From: Vibrio bathopelagicus
GTDB taxonomy: Bacteria; Pseudomonadota; Gammaproteobacteria; Enterobacterales; Vibrionaceae
Reading direction: 5' to 3'
Assembly (NCBI RefSeq): GCF_014879975.1
Contig: NZ_CP062500.1
Location: forward strand, 558,001-622,000
DNA length: 64,000 nucleotides
The translations under genes were made by a program, and so were the position numbers. Shown piece by piece: positions 48,895 to 58,882 of this stretch (its first letter is position 1; each line of letters begins with the position of its first letter). The notes beneath the pieces are model-generated. The model worked only from the letters and a program-made list of their open reading frames with translations. It did not search any database and was not told the origin of the DNA.

Positions 48895-49626
48895 TTACTG
48901 AAGACCGAGCTGTTCTTTTAAGGTTTTGAGATAACGGCGACTAACAGGTACTTCAAAGCCAGTCAGTGTAATGATCTCGGCTAATCCATTCTCTAACAAT
49001 TTGATCTCTTGGATCGATTTTATGTTGATCAAATATTGTCGATGACAGCGGATCAAATCGGTCTTTTCTTCTAGGATCTTCAGAGTTAACTGTGAGGTCG
49101 CAGTTTGTGATGAGCTACGAACATGCACACCACTGATATCTGAATAAGCGCACTCGACCGTTTGGCTTGCCATGATCACAATACGGTTGTGACCAATACA
49201 CGGAATTTGCTCTAAATGGCAGGGAGCAATCGCAGATATGTTTTGTTCTGGCGCTTTCTGGTTCTGATTGATGACTTTATTCAGACGACAAACACTCTTG
49301 TTTAATCGACAAGGCTCAACTGGTTTAAGTAGGTAATCAAAGGCATTGTCTTCAAATGCTTGAATCGCATATTGGTCGTAGGCGGTGACGAACACCACGT
49401 AGGGCATGGTGTCTGGGTCAAGCATGCTCAGTAGTTCTATCCCGGTAACTTGAGGCATTTGGATATCCAAGTACACCACATCCGGCTTGAGAAGGTTGAT
49501 CTGTTTCAGTCCTTCGATCGCGTTACTCGCTTGGCCAATAATTTCTACTTCACCGGTTTCAGTCAGTAGTTCAATCAGCTCCTCACGAGCAAAAAGCTCA
49601 TCATCGACAACTAGTGCCTTTAACAT
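48895..49626 (-). CDS. btsR: LytTR response regulator BtsR (YehT-like)
   Basis: 243 residues. Receiver domain with acidic residues in VVDDELFA, phospho-acceptor D54 in VVYLDIQMPQ, and KPV; then a LytTR DNA-binding domain (~140-243; IRCHRQYLINIKSIQEIK, VPVSRRYLKTLKEQL). In E. coli BtsSR senses extracellular pyruvate and induces the transporter btsT. Here it follows btsS by 103 bp, and a CstA-family transporter gene lies just upstream of both. LytTR proteins bind direct repeats about two helical turns apart. Confidence 0.9.
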   Translation of the reverse strand: MLKALVVDDELFAREELIELLTETGEVEIIGQASNAIEGLKQINLLKPDVVYLDIQMPQVTGIELLSMLDPDTMPYVVFVTAYDQYAIQAFEDNAFDYLLKPVEPCRLNKSVCRLNKVINQNQKAPEQNISAIAPCHLEQIPCIGHNRIVIMASQTVECAYSDISGVHVRSSSQTATSQLTLKILEEKTDLIRCHRQYLINIKSIQEIKLLENGLAEIITLTGFEVPVSRRYLKTLKEQLGLQ

Positions 49627-49729
49627 CCTACAATCTTCATCTTGATTCTATCCCTGCTTGATTCGCGCTTTTCTTTTAAATGTCTGCTTCTAAATTTCAA
49701 CTCGGAGCGATTCGTCTCTGAAAGTATCA

Positions 49730-51400
49730 TTAATTAAGTATAGGTATGATAAAGCTCATTCGAGTAAATTGCTGTGGTTGAGATTCTATTTTTAGTGCTG
49801 AATCTTGTCCAAAGAAATTAGTGAGTCGTTTATCAACAATTTCCATCCCTAAACCGACATGATCTTGAGATGGCTTCTGATAATTGCCAGCGTTGTCTTC
49901 AACGGTTAACTTGAACCCACCCTCGAAAGCCTCGCTATAGATCTTCACTTTGCCACCTTCCAGCATATTCGATATCCCATGTTTGATGGCGTTTTCTACC
50001 AGTGGTTGCAGGGTAAAGCTCGGCAGTTGCGATTCATACAGCTGTGGGTCGATATCCCACTCCACTTCTAATCGGTCGGTGAAACGAGCCTTCTCAATAG
50101 TGAGGTATGCATTGACGTGTGCCAGCTCGTCTTTGAGCTTTACGGTATTGATATTCTGCTTCAGGTTACTTCTAAAGAAGTGAGACAGATGCTGAATAAG
50201 CTCTCGTGCTTTATCTGGGTCACGGCGAGTAACGGCACTGATGGTGTTGAGCGCATTAAACAAGAAGTGTGGGTTCACTTGAGCGTGCAGCAGTTTGATT
50301 TCCGCTTGGGTGAGCAGTGTTTGCTGTTGCTGATAGTTGCTAAACAGGATCTGGCTCGACAAGAGTTGAGCGATACCTTCTGCCATCGACATGTTGATTG
50401 TTGAGAATAGCTTGAGTTTTGGCTCGTATAGTTTGATGGTTCCGACTACTTCATTACCTGCACGCAACGGAATAATTAACGCAGAACCTAATTTACAATC
50501 TTGAGATAGAGAGCATTGGTATGGGTTCTCTTTACCATCAAGGTAGATGATGTCGTTTTTTTCCATCGAGGTAAGGGTGCTTTGTGATGAAATCGGCGTG
50601 TTTGGAATATGGTGTTCATCGCCAATGCCGACGAACGCGAGGATTTTCTCTCGATCGGTAATCGCCACTGCACCAACATTGGTTTCTTCGTAAACGATAC
50701 GCACGATTTTTTGTGCGTTATCGGAATTAAACCCGCCATGCAGAATACCTACTGAACGTTCGGCGATGGTTAATGCGCGGCGAGAGAAGGTCGCTGAGTA
50801 TTTTTCGAAGATGGTTTTCCTGTCTTGGATGATGCTCATGAACAGCGCCGCACCCACAGAATTTGCGATGATCATTGGCGCGGCAATATCAGAGACTAGA
50901 GCGTAGGATTGTTCGAACGGTTTAGCGACTGCGAGCAAGATGCTCATCTGAATGATTTCGGCAAAAAGGGTCACAGAGAACACCACTAGAGGATTAAATA
51001 GCTGGCTGGCTTTGTTCTTTCTCACGAGGTAAACGTGTAACAAGCCACCAATCAAGCCTTCTGCTGTGGTTGAAATCGCGCAAGCTAGATCTGTGAATCC
51101 ACCCAAAGAGTAACGATGGATACCGCCAGTAAAACCGACCGCGAAGCCGACAACCGGACCACCGAACAGACCGCCCATTACCGCTCCCATCGCACGGGTG
51201 TTAGCGATGGCATCATTAATCTGTAATCCAAAATAGGTGCCCATAATACAGAACAGGGAAAACAGAACGTAGCAGCTGATTTTATGACTTAAGCGTGAAG
51301 AGATGCTCAACAAAGGGAGAATCAGTGGAGTCTTACTGAGCATGTAAGCAATCACTAAGTAGACACAAGTTTGTTGCAGAAGAGAGAGAATGAGTTCCAT
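49730..51400 (-). CDS. btsS: Sensor histidine kinase BtsS (YehU-like)
   Basis: 556 residues. Multi-pass N-terminal 5TMR-LYT sensor (~1-190, with MGAVMGGLFGGPVVGFAVGF), a GAF region (~220-350), a His_kinase domain with the phospho-acceptor in HAQVNPHFLFNALNTISA (near 375) and HATPase (LQPLVENAIKHG near 460; GVGLGMEIV-like glycines as HVGLGMEIVDKRL). The architecture matches E. coli BtsS (561 residues). Partner btsR lies downstream. Confidence 0.9.
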   Translation of the reverse strand: MELILSLLQQTCVYLVIAYMLSKTPLILPLLSISSRLSHKISCYVLFSLFCIMGTYFGLQINDAIANTRAMGAVMGGLFGGPVVGFAVGFTGGIHRYSLGGFTDLACAISTTAEGLIGGLLHVYLVRKNKASQLFNPLVVFSVTLFAEIIQMSILLAVAKPFEQSYALVSDIAAPMIIANSVGAALFMSIIQDRKTIFEKYSATFSRRALTIAERSVGILHGGFNSDNAQKIVRIVYEETNVGAVAITDREKILAFVGIGDEHHIPNTPISSQSTLTSMEKNDIIYLDGKENPYQCSLSQDCKLGSALIIPLRAGNEVVGTIKLYEPKLKLFSTINMSMAEGIAQLLSSQILFSNYQQQQTLLTQAEIKLLHAQVNPHFLFNALNTISAVTRRDPDKARELIQHLSHFFRSNLKQNINTVKLKDELAHVNAYLTIEKARFTDRLEVEWDIDPQLYESQLPSFTLQPLVENAIKHGISNMLEGGKVKIYSEAFEGGFKLTVEDNAGNYQKPSQDHVGLGMEIVDKRLTNFFGQDSALKIESQPQQFTRMSFIIPILN

Positions 51401-51522
51401 ATTTTCACCTATTGAGACGCTTGTTAAGTGTAAAGCTCATTGCGGGGTAACGGTAGCTTTGCTTGTCTTTTCATTGGTTATATCGGCCTCCCAGAGTCGG
51501 AGCACTAACGCCTACAAACAAT

Positions 51523-51548
51523 AAAGCCCATCACAGTGGACGGGCTTT
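51523..51548 (-). terminator. Terminator after cstA
   Basis: On the minus strand AAAGCCC ... GGGCTTT with a 12-nt loop, then ATTGTTTG. It lies between cstA and btsS, so the two are probably separate transcripts with partial readthrough. The stem is short. Confidence 0.6.
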
Positions 51549-51663
51549 AGTTTTAATTTCCACGAATCACCGAGTGATTGCGGGAGCAAGCGAAGTTGTG
51601 CTTGGCAGTTCTTTTGTCTCTTTCTATGAAGATTGGTTTCTTGTTATCAAGAGCCTTAAAGAA

Positions 51664-53157
51664 CTAGGCTGTTTTAGTAACTGGTTTTGACTCTTGATCT
51701 TGCTCGTCGTCAGCTAGGTCGATATCGCCTTTGCCTTTTGAAATCTTGATAACGTAAGCCGTAATCAGTAGAGATGAAACCACACCTACGATTGTTGAGA
51801 TTTGCATAGGTAGACCAAAACCTAGTTGGCTGTTGTTCAGGATGAATGTGATACACACAGACGTCATGAAGATAGCTGGAACCGTTGTTACCCAGTGCAG
51901 TTTGTTGTGACGAAGTAGGTAAGCTGAAGCAGTCCACAGCATCATTACTGCTGTTGATTGGTTAGCAAAACCGAAGTAGCGCCAGATGATACCGAAATCT
52001 ACTTGAGTCAGGATGCCACCAAGAACGAATAACGGTAGTGCCATTAATAGTCGGTTACGCAGCGTTTTCTGTTCCATGTTGAAGTATTCAGCAAGGATAA
52101 GACGGCTTGAACGGAACGCTGTGTCACCAGAAGTGATAGGTAGGATAACCACGCCAAGGAAAGCAAGGATACCGCCAAATACACCCAGTAGGCCAAATGA
52201 AGCGCTGTATACCACGTTACCTGGACCACCATTTGCAATCGCGTCAGACAAAGACTCAACTGAACCGAAGAACGACAGAGCAAGTGCACACCAGATTAGA
52301 GCGATGATGCCTTCACCAATCATTGCGCCGTAGAATACGAAGCGGCCGTTCTTCTCGTTTTCCATACAACGCGCCATCAAAGGAGACTGAGTTGCGTGGA
52401 AGCCAGAGATAGCACCACATGCGATGGTGATGAATAGAGCAGGCCAAAGTGGTAGGTCATTCGGGTTCATGTTGGTGAACATGTCGCTCATCTCAAAACC
52501 ACCCATGATTTGGTGTTCGTCAGATAGACCAATCGCCGTGATTAGGCCAACAGACATAAAGATAAGTAGTGCACCGAACAGTGGGTAGAAGCGACCAATG
52601 ATTTTATCGACAGGGACAATCGTTGCGATGATGTAGTAAGCAAAGATGATAACAACCATAGTGCTTGCAGACATTACGAAATCAGTTTGGTCGTTCACTA
52701 GGTTAGTGATCATGCCGGCAGGAGCAGAAACGAATACCACACCAACAAGAAGCAGTAGAACAATGGCAAAGATGTTCATAAAGTGTTTTGCGCCATTGCC
52801 TAGGTAACGTCCAGTGATGGTTGGAACCGAAGCGCCGCCATTACGGATAGATAACATACCTGAGAAGTAGTCGTGTACTGCACCTGCGAAGATACAACCT
52901 AGTACAATCCAAAGCATTGCTGCTGGGCCGTAAAGGGCACCCATGATAGGGCCGAAGATTGGACCGACACCTGCAATGTTAAGCAGTTGAACTAGGTAAA
53001 CCTTTGGCGTCGACATTGGAACGTAGTCCACGCCGTCTTGCTTGGTATGCGCTGGGGTTTGACGCTTTTCATTGATACCGAAAATCTTCTCGATAAAGGC
53101 ACCGTAAATAAAGTAGCCACCAATGAGTGCTGCGACGCAGGTAAGAAACCACATCAT
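51664..53157 (-). CDS. cstA: CstA-family (pyruvate/peptide) transporter, short form
   Basis: 497 residues with about 14-16 hydrophobic segments. The family core is clear: NIAGVGPIFGPIMGALYGP (near 62), FAGAVHDYFSGMLSIRNGGAS (near 90), GAISGFHATQSPLMARCMENE, and LPITSGDTAFRSSRLILAE. E. coli CstA and BtsT are about 200 residues longer; this is the short form. Homologues move pyruvate or peptides. The LytTR system btsSR next door and the box array upstream suggest BtsSR control; the symbol follows the family, and substrate is not shown by sequence. Confidence 0.85.
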   Translation of the reverse strand: MMWFLTCVAALIGGYFIYGAFIEKIFGINEKRQTPAHTKQDGVDYVPMSTPKVYLVQLLNIAGVGPIFGPIMGALYGPAAMLWIVLGCIFAGAVHDYFSGMLSIRNGGASVPTITGRYLGNGAKHFMNIFAIVLLLLVGVVFVSAPAGMITNLVNDQTDFVMSASTMVVIIFAYYIIATIVPVDKIIGRFYPLFGALLIFMSVGLITAIGLSDEHQIMGGFEMSDMFTNMNPNDLPLWPALFITIACGAISGFHATQSPLMARCMENEKNGRFVFYGAMIGEGIIALIWCALALSFFGSVESLSDAIANGGPGNVVYSASFGLLGVFGGILAFLGVVILPITSGDTAFRSSRLILAEYFNMEQKTLRNRLLMALPLFVLGGILTQVDFGIIWRYFGFANQSTAVMMLWTASAYLLRHNKLHWVTTVPAIFMTSVCITFILNNSQLGFGLPMQISTIVGVVSSLLITAYVIKISKGKGDIDLADDEQDQESKPVTKTA

Positions 53158-53531
53158 AATTTGTTATCCCTGAATGTATTAATTAAGTCAGGGTGTATAT
53201 TAAAGGAGTCGATGAGAAGAAACTTCCGCTACTGGAGTTAGTGGTCGAATAGCCAATTTAGTGGTGCTATAACTGATTGAGTGGTTTGTCATCTTCACGG
53301 AGTGGTTGATTCTTTGTGTCGAGCGGCTTATTGACCCAGTAGACAGGTTGATAGATCTAGCAGAGAGGTGGATTGAAGCTGTGGGCGGTAGGTTGCTGCT
53401 CTTGAGTGGTCTGTATCAGTCTCAAGCGGAGAACATGAGACAATGAGTGGACATCAGTACTCGTTCAGCGGAGAATCAGCACAAAGGCAACGCTTCGTCA
53501 GGAAGTGGTTAGGTAAATATAAAGGACTGAA
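53158..53531. other. cstA / DUF2799 divergent intergenic region
   Basis: No gene. It contains the box array and, next to the cstA start, an inverted repeat CCCTGA (53168) with TCAGGG (53188) that could fold in the cstA leader. The DUF2799 gene starts ~20 bp after the last box. Confidence 0.6.
53240..53509 (-). promoter_or_regulatory. Phased AGYGGW box array upstream of cstA (putative BtsR operator array)
   Basis: Boxes (plus strand) start at 53240, 53260, 53280, 53301 (all AGTGGT), 53322 AGCGGC, 53343 ACAGGT, 53364 AGAGGT, 53384 GGCGGT, 53405 AGTGGT, 53425 AGCGGA, 53446 AGTGGA, 53467 AGCGGA and, after one irregular step, 53504 AGTGGT. Spacing is 20 or 21 bp throughout. On the cstA strand the boxes read ACCACTCA at 53285 and 53410, matching the E. 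coli BtsR motif ACC[AG]CT[CT]A, which occurs there as two copies with a 21-bp period. The first box is 82 bp from the cstA start. Confidence 0.6.
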
Positions 53532-53882
53532 ATGAAAAAAATAATCGCACTATTCGCCGTGGCATTTAGCCTTGCAGGATGCAGCGCTAATGTTCAAGAT
53601 TTAGCGGCTGAAGGTAATTGGCAAGAGATTGGCTACCGTGATGGCATCAAGGGCCATACTCAGCGTTCGTATTCAGAGATGACTGAGCTTGGTGCTGTTG
53701 ATCAAGCCAGTTATACAGAAGGTTATCACTTAGGTGTGACCGAGTTCTGCAACCCTAACCATGCTTATCAGATTGGTTTGTCTGGTCAGGTATATGAAGG
53801 TGTGTGTTCTGGTACAGAAGACGCTCAACGTTTTCGTATGGAATGGCAACGTGGTTGGGATGAGTTCTCGAACGATTATTAA
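53532..53882 (+). CDS. DUF2799 lipoprotein
   Basis: 116 residues. Lipoprotein signal with lipobox LAGC at residues ~14-17, predicted lipidated. The mature region fits DUF2799: WQEIGYRDGIKGHTQRS, then YTEGYHLGVTEFCNPNHAYQIGLSGQVYEGVC, with paired Cys. Function unknown. It starts beside the box array and so could share regulation with cstA, though that is inference. Confidence 0.85.
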   Translation: MKKIIALFAVAFSLAGCSANVQDLAAEGNWQEIGYRDGIKGHTQRSYSEMTELGAVDQASYTEGYHLGVTEFCNPNHAYQIGLSGQVYEGVCSGTEDAQRFRMEWQRGWDEFSNDY

Positions 53883-53909
53883 TCCGGCTTACGGTTAATT
53901 CACTATCTT

Positions 53910-53960
53910 GCTAAATAAAAAACATCTAGCTAAATAAAAAACATCTAGCTAAATAAAAAA
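53910..53960. repeat. 19-bp tandem repeat, 2.7 copies
   Basis: GCTAAATAAAAAACATCTA at 53910 and 53929 (identical), and a partial third copy at 53948 that runs into the terminator stem. Confidence 0.85.
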
Positions 53961-53987
53961 ACCAGTACCTCATGTGTACTGGTTTTT
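53955..53987. terminator. Bidirectional terminator between DUF2799 gene and murQ
   Basis: AAAAACCAGTAC, CTCATGT loop, GTACTGGTTTTTT. Confidence 0.9.
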
Positions 53988-54026
53988 TGTATCACGCTTT
54001 CATCAGTATCGAAGACTAATCGGCGT

Positions 54027-54968
<942 letters not shown>

Positions 54969-55044
54969 CTAAAATGATGGTTCTAAAATTGTTTAGACAG
55001 CACCGTGAAATCAGTATTGTTACTAAGTTAGCACGGCTATCAAG

Positions 55045-56157
55045 TTAATCTGCACGATATAGAACGCCTAGAGAGGCAGCTCTACTTGCGCCAGTCACTT
55101 CTGGTAAATTGCTGGGTAGTTGATGAACATGACGTTGAGCAAGCCATGCAAAGGCCATGGCTTCCATGTAATCGGCATCAACGCCTTTACTGGTGGTCGA
55201 CTCAACCTCCCAGCTAGGAAGCAGTTCAGACAGTCTCTTCATCAACAATGGATTTCTCGTACCACCGCCACATACATAAAGTGCAGGTTGGCTACCCAAG
55301 CGATAATCCTCCACTTCACTGGCTATCGTCAATGCGGTGTATTCACAAAGTGTGCGCTGAACATCTTCTGCTGCAAGGTCTTTAAACTCTGTTAATTGTT
55401 GCTCTAGCCACGGTAGATTAAACAGCTCTCTGCCAGTGCTTTTCGGTGGCATTTGGGATAGATAAGATTCATTCAACAGCTGTTCGAGTAAAGCTTGATT
55501 GAGTTGGCCTTTTAGCGCGAACAGTGCATCACGGTCAAATTTCTCACCCGTATGTTTATCTACCCAAGCATCCATCAACATATTGCCCGGGCCAGTATCA
55601 TAACCAAGAGTTGGCTGATTAGGGCGCAGCACTGAAATATTCGAGATACCACCAATATTCAAGACCACAACCGAGCTGTCTTGCGGGTGAAAGATCGTAT
55701 GGTGAAAGGCGGGTACTAATGGCGCACCTTGCCCGCCAAGCGCCATGTCTTTACGTCTGAAATCGGCGACTGTTTGAATCTGTGTTTTAGCGGCAATGAT
55801 ATTGGCGTCACCCAACTGCATGGTAAATGGCGAATCACCGGTTGGCTGGTGGAATACTGTTTGGCCATGATTACCAATGGCAGTCACAGAAGATACAGGT
55901 GTATCTGACTTGTCGAGAAGTTGTAGAACCGCATCAGCAAATAGATGACCAAGCTGGTGGTCGAGTTCGCCAATGGCAATCAAATCTGTTTTCTGACCAA
56001 TACAAACTTCAAGTAGGTGGGCCTTGATATTATCTGGCATAGGGAATTCATCATGAGCGAGCAATGTAATACGAGTGTCTTCTATCGAAACTAAGGCCGT
56101 ATCAACGCCGTCCATACTCGTTCCCGACATCACACCAATGTATAACTCTGACTTCAT
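55045..56157 (-). CDS. anmK: Anhydro-N-acetylmuramic acid kinase
   Basis: Phosphorylates and opens 1,6-anhydroMurNAc to MurNAc-6-P during wall recycling. 370 residues. GVMSGTSMDGVDTALV at the start is the AnmK nucleotide loop; GNHGQTVFHQP, GQGAPLVPAFH and VLNIGGISNISVL follow. The ATG overlaps the upstream kinase stop by 1 bp (TAATG), so they are coupled. Confidence 0.97.
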   Translation of the reverse strand: MKSELYIGVMSGTSMDGVDTALVSIEDTRITLLAHDEFPMPDNIKAHLLEVCIGQKTDLIAIGELDHQLGHLFADAVLQLLDKSDTPVSSVTAIGNHGQTVFHQPTGDSPFTMQLGDANIIAAKTQIQTVADFRRKDMALGGQGAPLVPAFHHTIFHPQDSSVVVLNIGGISNISVLRPNQPTLGYDTGPGNMLMDAWVDKHTGEKFDRDALFALKGQLNQALLEQLLNESYLSQMPPKSTGRELFNLPWLEQQLTEFKDLAAEDVQRTLCEYTALTIASEVEDYRLGSQPALYVCGGGTRNPLLMKRLSELLPSWEVESTTSKGVDADYMEAMAFAWLAQRHVHQLPSNLPEVTGASRAASLGVLYRAD

Positions 56158-57038
56158 TACGAGTCTCCTAAGTTGAGCTGATTAATCTTCTGGTTAGCCA
56201 ATACTTCTGCGCCATCCAGAGCGTTCCCTTGAACATGTAAACTACGAGCTTGAATCGCTGGTGAAAGACGCTCACGATAGAACTGTCCTAAGCTACCCAA
56301 GAACATAATAGGTAGCGTGTTGTTATTAGAACAAGCCTGAGTGAGCAGCTCTATTTGAGTGGTACCTTGTTCTATAATCGCTTTTGCTGTTTGGCATTGT
56401 GATTCAATGTCGACCAGAGCTCTTGCAAATTGAGCATAATCAGTCGCGTTTGCTTGGCTAATCCATTCTAATATTTGGCTACGTTTGCTACCGGTTTTCT
56501 TCATGACTAAATCGCGAGTCAGAGATGCCCCCTGACTGTCGAACTCGGTGAGGGTCTGTTGAACCGCTCGAAAGCCAAGCCAAGCGCCACCGCCTTGGTC
56601 GCCAATTGGAAATCCCCATCCGCCAAATTGCAGAGTCTCATGTAGGGAGTTCAATTGAATGGCAACTGAACCAGTCCCTACGGCGATACAATTGACTCCT
56701 TGTCCGGCATTGGCACCAAATACTGATGCTTCCGCATCGGTTGTGATGTACAGGTGAGGACAATGCGCTAAAGCGGACTTTAACTTGGACTTTAGCTGCG
56801 TATTACCCGCTCCCGCAACACCCAACACAATATAACATTGTTTCGGTATTATCTGGTTTGTCGCTAGAATTTCATCAATATAATGAGTGAGTTGAGTCAC
56901 CGCAGCTTCACCGTATAGGGTCAGTGAAGTCGCCGGTAAAATTAACTCCTCAATCACTATTGATGTGGGCTCTATTTTCTTAAGCCTGACAGCGGTTTTT
57001 GTACCGCCGCCATCGACTGCCAAAGTGTGTGTAATCAT
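56157..57038 (-). CDS. BadF/BadG-type sugar kinase, probable N-acetylglucosamine kinase
   Basis: 293 residues of the BadF/BadG/BcrA ATPase fold. Phosphate-1 loop LAVDGGGTKTAV at the start, then AGAGNTQ, DAEASVFGANAG, AVGTGSVAIQL and GWGFPIGDQGGGAWLG (near 135-150). Relatives phosphorylate GlcNAc or glucosamine. As NagZ releases GlcNAc and this gene sits with anmK and murQ, GlcNAc kinase is the likely role; substrate not proven. Three bp after the transporter remnant and coupled to anmK. Confidence 0.8.
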   Translation of the reverse strand: MITHTLAVDGGGTKTAVRLKKIEPTSIVIEELILPATSLTLYGEAAVTQLTHYIDEILATNQIIPKQCYIVLGVAGAGNTQLKSKLKSALAHCPHLYITTDAEASVFGANAGQGVNCIAVGTGSVAIQLNSLHETLQFGGWGFPIGDQGGGAWLGFRAVQQTLTEFDSQGASLTRDLVMKKTGSKRSQILEWISQANATDYAQFARALVDIESQCQTAKAIIEQGTTQIELLTQACSNNNTLPIMFLGSLGQFYRERLSPAIQARSLHVQGNALDGAEVLANQKINQLNLGDS

Positions 57039-57041
57039 TCA

Positions 57042-58635
57042 CTAGACCGTTTGTAGCTTGTTGACTTCTTGAGTCTGTTTTTTACCTGCTAGGCAGACAA
57101 CCAACGAGACAAAGGTGCCAATACATAATTGATAAGGGAAAGCCAATCGAACACCAACCCAGTCAGCGTTAATTACGCCCATCACGCTATCCCACACGTA
57201 AGCTTGCATCAGTAATGTCGTTAAGAAGCCTGCAATAAGGGCTAGAGCAACCGAGGTTTCGTTGCCACGTTCAGTAAAGATTGCAGTGAAGTACACGCCC
57301 AGTAAACCTGTGTAGGCAAACACCATCACACTCAGTGCAAATGATAACAGTGGCATGTCGGTGTATTGCTGCCAGTAGTAACACAATATGCCCATGCTAC
57401 CCAGAGCGACTGCTGCTACAGCCATACCAACGCGTCCAGCTTTCACGTAATGGAAGTCATCCTGCCCTCCTTTGCGTGCTTCTAACCAAGGCTTGTAGAT
57501 ATCTTGTACCGCAACCGAAGACATAGAGTTTAAGCCCGAGTTTAACGTTGAAAGCGCTGCGGCAACGACCCCAACAGTCACTAAGCCACGAAGACCCGCA
57601 GGCATTTCATTCAGCACGTAATACATGAAGATTGTTACGTTTTCACCATTAAAGTTTTGCACGACTTCTTTGCCTTCAAAACCCATTAGATCAGGTCTTT
57701 GATAGAAGACATACAAGTAGCAAGCCAATAGACATGAATACGAGTACAACTGGAATCGAAAAGATGATTGAGTTGATCATCGCCTTTGAACCTTGTTTGG
57801 CATCTTTGCAGGTCAATACACGTTGCGTCATGTCTTGATCAAGGCCAAATGCACCGATGTTTAACAGGACAAAACCAGTGATACATGCCCAGAAACTAAA
57901 GGTGCCTGCAGGGCTAAAGTCGAGAGTGAAATCGAGTAAGGTCAGCTTAGAAGATTGGCCTTCGCCAGGGTTTGCCAGTACTTGAGCTATTTGACTGAAG
58001 TCGGCTGGAATTTGTCCCAATAAATAGATGATCACAGCAATGGCCGCACCGACATAAACCACAAGTTGGATAAGGTCGCTCCAGATGACCGAACGAATGC
58101 CACCCATGTAGGTATAAGCAAGGCCGACAGCCACCAAAATGACAACCGAAGTCACTACACTGCTAGGGTCAATATTGGTAAACAGAATCATGGAGACCGC
58201 AATCGCTGCCATGTAGAGGCGAGCTCCTGAAGCAAACACTCTACCGACCAAATACATCACTCCTGCACGCTGTTTGGTTTTCTCGCCAAAGCGCACTTTC
58301 AGTAGCTCATAAACGGTTGAGACTTTGTTTTGGTAGAAGCGAGGGATAAGTACCAAGGCAACGAAGATGGCACCAATAATGCCGCCAATATTGGTGGCTA
58401 AATAAGTTAAATCACCACGGTAACTAGACTCAGGTCCACCTAAAAATGTCGCGGCAGATTGTGATGTCGCCAGTACTGAGATAGCTACGACCCACATTGG
58501 CATCGAATTACCACCTAAGAAATAGTCTTTAGTGCTCGTTATTTTTGTTCGGCTGAAGTGCCAACCTGTAAAAGCAATGATGGCGAAATATATCGCAAAT
58601 ACGGCCCAGTCCAGTGAGGTAAATAGTGAATTCAT
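57042..58635 (-). pseudogene. Sodium:solute symporter (SSS family) split by a frameshift
   Basis: An N-terminal frame (58635-57691, 314 residues) and a C-terminal frame (57749-57042, 235 residues) together make one SSS transporter. The first carries GGNSMPMWVVAISVLATSQS and AYTYMGGIRSVIWSDLIQ; the second carries LSTLNSGLNSMSSVAVQDIY. Both are intact; they overlap in different phases. Reading shifts near 57714-57720, where ...SIGLL should run directly into YVFYQRPDLMG; one extra base there explains it. It may be a young pseudogene or a sequencing error. Substrate is probably an amino sugar from the cluster context. Confidence 0.8.
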
Positions 58636-58717
58636 AGCAGCTCCGTAGCATGAATAGGGTAGAGGGTACTTATAATTATTTTTTCAGAATGTCAGTTTGA
58701 ATAATGAGTTTCAAAAT

Positions 58718-58736
58718 CTATTCCTTGGTGGAATAG
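58718..58736. promoter_or_regulatory. Palindromic operator 1 (CTATTCC-N5-GGAATAG)
   Basis: Perfect 7-bp arms with a 5-nt spacer, between the divergent symporter and MurR-like genes. Confidence 0.6.
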
Positions 58737-58781
58737 TGACCAATGCTTTTCTTTGACCATGATCCCAGAAGGTTGTGTTAG

Positions 58782-58801
58782 CTATTCCATATGGGAGAAT
58801 A
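58782..58801. promoter_or_regulatory. Operator 2, imperfect
   Basis: CTATTCC then, after a short spacer, GGGAGAATA: the same TATTCC arm facing an imperfect mate. Confidence 0.45.
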
Positions 58802-58805
58802 CGAA

Positions 58806-58819
58806 GGAATAATTATTCC
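58806..58819. promoter_or_regulatory. Palindromic operator 3 (GGAATAATTATTCC)
   Basis: A perfect 14-bp palindrome with the same arms in the inverted order, about 64 bp upstream of the regulator start. Confidence 0.6.
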
Positions 58820-58882
58820 AATGAAAATACAAAACTCGTTATGATAACGAAGAACTGGCAGAAGGAAGGGGAAGGGCATTTA

